Assembly (NCBI GenBank): GCA_025531455.1
Contig: JAMYHL010000130.1
Location: 1 to 60,521 of the forward strand
Origin: Apiotrichum sp. Y4204
Taxonomy: Eukaryota; Basidiomycota; Tremellomycetes; Trichosporonales; Trichosporonaceae
Reading direction: 5' to 3'
DNA length: 60,521 nucleotides
Shown here: positions 59,716 through 60,521 of the stretch, one piece after another
Layout: each line of letters opens with the position of its first letter
Position numbering within the stretch: position 1 is the first letter of the stretch
Notes under the pieces: generated by a model
Database searches by the model: none
Told to the model about the DNA's origin: nothing
Seen by the model: only the letters and a program-made list of their open reading frames with translations
Made by a program: the position numbers and the translations under genes

Positions 59716-60521
59716 ATGCACATCGCGACGCTCACCGCCGCGCTCGCGCTGGCCGCGACCGCCAACGCCCAGTGAGTGGGAATAGCGCAATTTCAGCTGA
59801 CTCGCGCAGTATCACGCTCTGGCACCCGTCGCTGTTCGGCTTCAACTGGCCGCTACAGGCGACAGACAAGCAAAACTACGGCACGAACGAGATGGTCGTC
59901 CCGCTGCGCGAGGACGACAACCACACCATCGCGACGTGGTTTGGGCACGGCGCGCTCGACTACCCGCCTGCGCCTGGCCAGTTTCTGTATCTCACCTCTG
60001 GGGGGAAGAACACGTTTGAGCTCGGGTGTAATCGCGCGTTCACGAGCTGGCGCGACCCGAATATCAAGAAGCCGCTGCCGTACTATGCTTGCGTGAGTAG
60101 AGGAAGAGACAATGAGAGGGAGAACAGGGGTTCCCAGTGACGATCAAGTGAAACCCACAAAAAGAATGTCGGGTTCTTGAAATAGTTTCACTTGGAGAAC
60201 ACACGTGCCCAACAAATCATCATCTCTTACACACGCCACACTATCACACACTCACACGCAGGACAAGCCCGGCCCGCTGCACGTGAACAACTCGTTTGGC
60301 AAGCCCCCGCTCCCCGAGTACTTCGGCGGCACCGCGCTCGCGATCGCGTACACGTCTGACATCCGCAAACTGCGCCCAGAGGACATGACGGTCATTTCCG
60401 TAAACGCCACCTCGCCGTGGACGCGCGAGGTCACGTACGAGATCCCCGCTGGCCTCCCCCCGTGTCCGCCCATGGGCTGCCTCGTTACCTGGAACTGGAT
60501 CCATCTCGCGCTGGATAACGA
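59716..60521 (+). CDS. AA14-type lytic polysaccharide monooxygenase-like secreted protein (partial)
   Basis: Three visible exons: 59716-59771, 59810-60092 and 60262 to the right edge (cut); introns 38 and 169 nt. Residues 1-18 are a signal peptide (MHIATLTAALALAATANA). The next codon, split CA|T by intron 1, is His19, so the mature protein begins HITLWHPSLFGFN. An N-terminal histidine is the copper ligand of lytic oxidases. Further AA14-like blocks are WFGHGALDYPPAPG with a second candidate His, the GGKNTFELGC strand, FGGTALAIAY and PPCPPMGCLVTWNWIH. Founding AA14 enzymes come from a white-rot basidiomycete and oxidise cellulose-bound xylan, but substrate here is unknown. N-glycosylation sequons are present (NHT, NNS, NAT). 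The C-terminal end, perhaps with a GPI anchor, is outside the window. Confidence 0.75.
60145..60194. repeat. inverted repeat inside AA14-type intron 2
   Basis: CAAGTGAAAC at 60145-60154 and GTTTCACTTG at 60185-60194 are exact reverse complements, 10-bp arms with a 30-bp loop; the loop ends carry a further short AACCC/GGGTT pairing. The element lies in the 169-nt intron 2 and could fold as a hairpin in the pre-mRNA. Confidence 0.7.

Overview
This window is nuclear DNA of a filamentous or yeast-like basidiomycete. Dense, very short introns (many 32-55 nt), a C/G-rich third codon position and the gene content (eL18, Vtc4, an AA14-type oxidase, a kinase-like fusion typical of basidiomycetes) point to Tremellomycetes, probably Trichosporonales; that placement is inference. 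I see no transposon, CRISPR array, tRNA or rRNA.

Layout, left to right (strand): NEM1 lipid-signalling phosphatase (-, cut by the left edge); RPB2 (-); EBP2 ribosome biogenesis (+); SEC28 epsilon-COP (-); ERV1 sulfhydryl oxidase (+); RER2-type cis-prenyltransferase (-); AIM34-like mitochondrial SAP protein (+); RPL18 (-); a kelch/single-TM protein with a long tail (+); CYP53 benzoate 4-hydroxylase (+); SEC21 gamma-COP (-); LYS12 homoisocitrate dehydrogenase (-); PGS1 phosphatidylglycerophosphate synthase (+); VTC4 polyphosphate polymerase (-); ISY1 splicing factor (-); an ExK/kinase-like fusion with a degenerate catalytic loop (+); a MESH1/SpoT-like HD hydrolase (+); TRL1 tRNA ligase (-); UFD4/TRIP12 HECT ligase (+); and an AA14-type secreted copper oxidase (+, cut by the right edge).

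The genes do not form an operon or an obvious metabolic cluster. Most are housekeeping genes in alternating divergent and convergent pairs. Some themes recur: ER/Golgi and lipid biology (NEM1, SEC28, SEC21, RER2, PGS1), mitochondria (ERV1, AIM34-like, LYS12, PGS1) and RNA processing (ISY1, TRL1, EBP2, RPB2). Exon models were built by hand from GT..AG sites, a CTNAC-like branch motif a few bases before the AG, and continuity of family motifs. For every complete gene the joined exons give an uninterrupted frame with total length divisible by three.

The least ordinary items are the AA14-type protein whose mature N-terminal histidine codon is split by an intron, the predicted pseudokinase fused to a nuclease-like domain, the MESH1 homologue with extra N- and C-terminal parts, the kelch/transmembrane protein, a 12-nt microexon in SEC28, and two unusually large convergent gaps (14350-16131 and 25743-26811).
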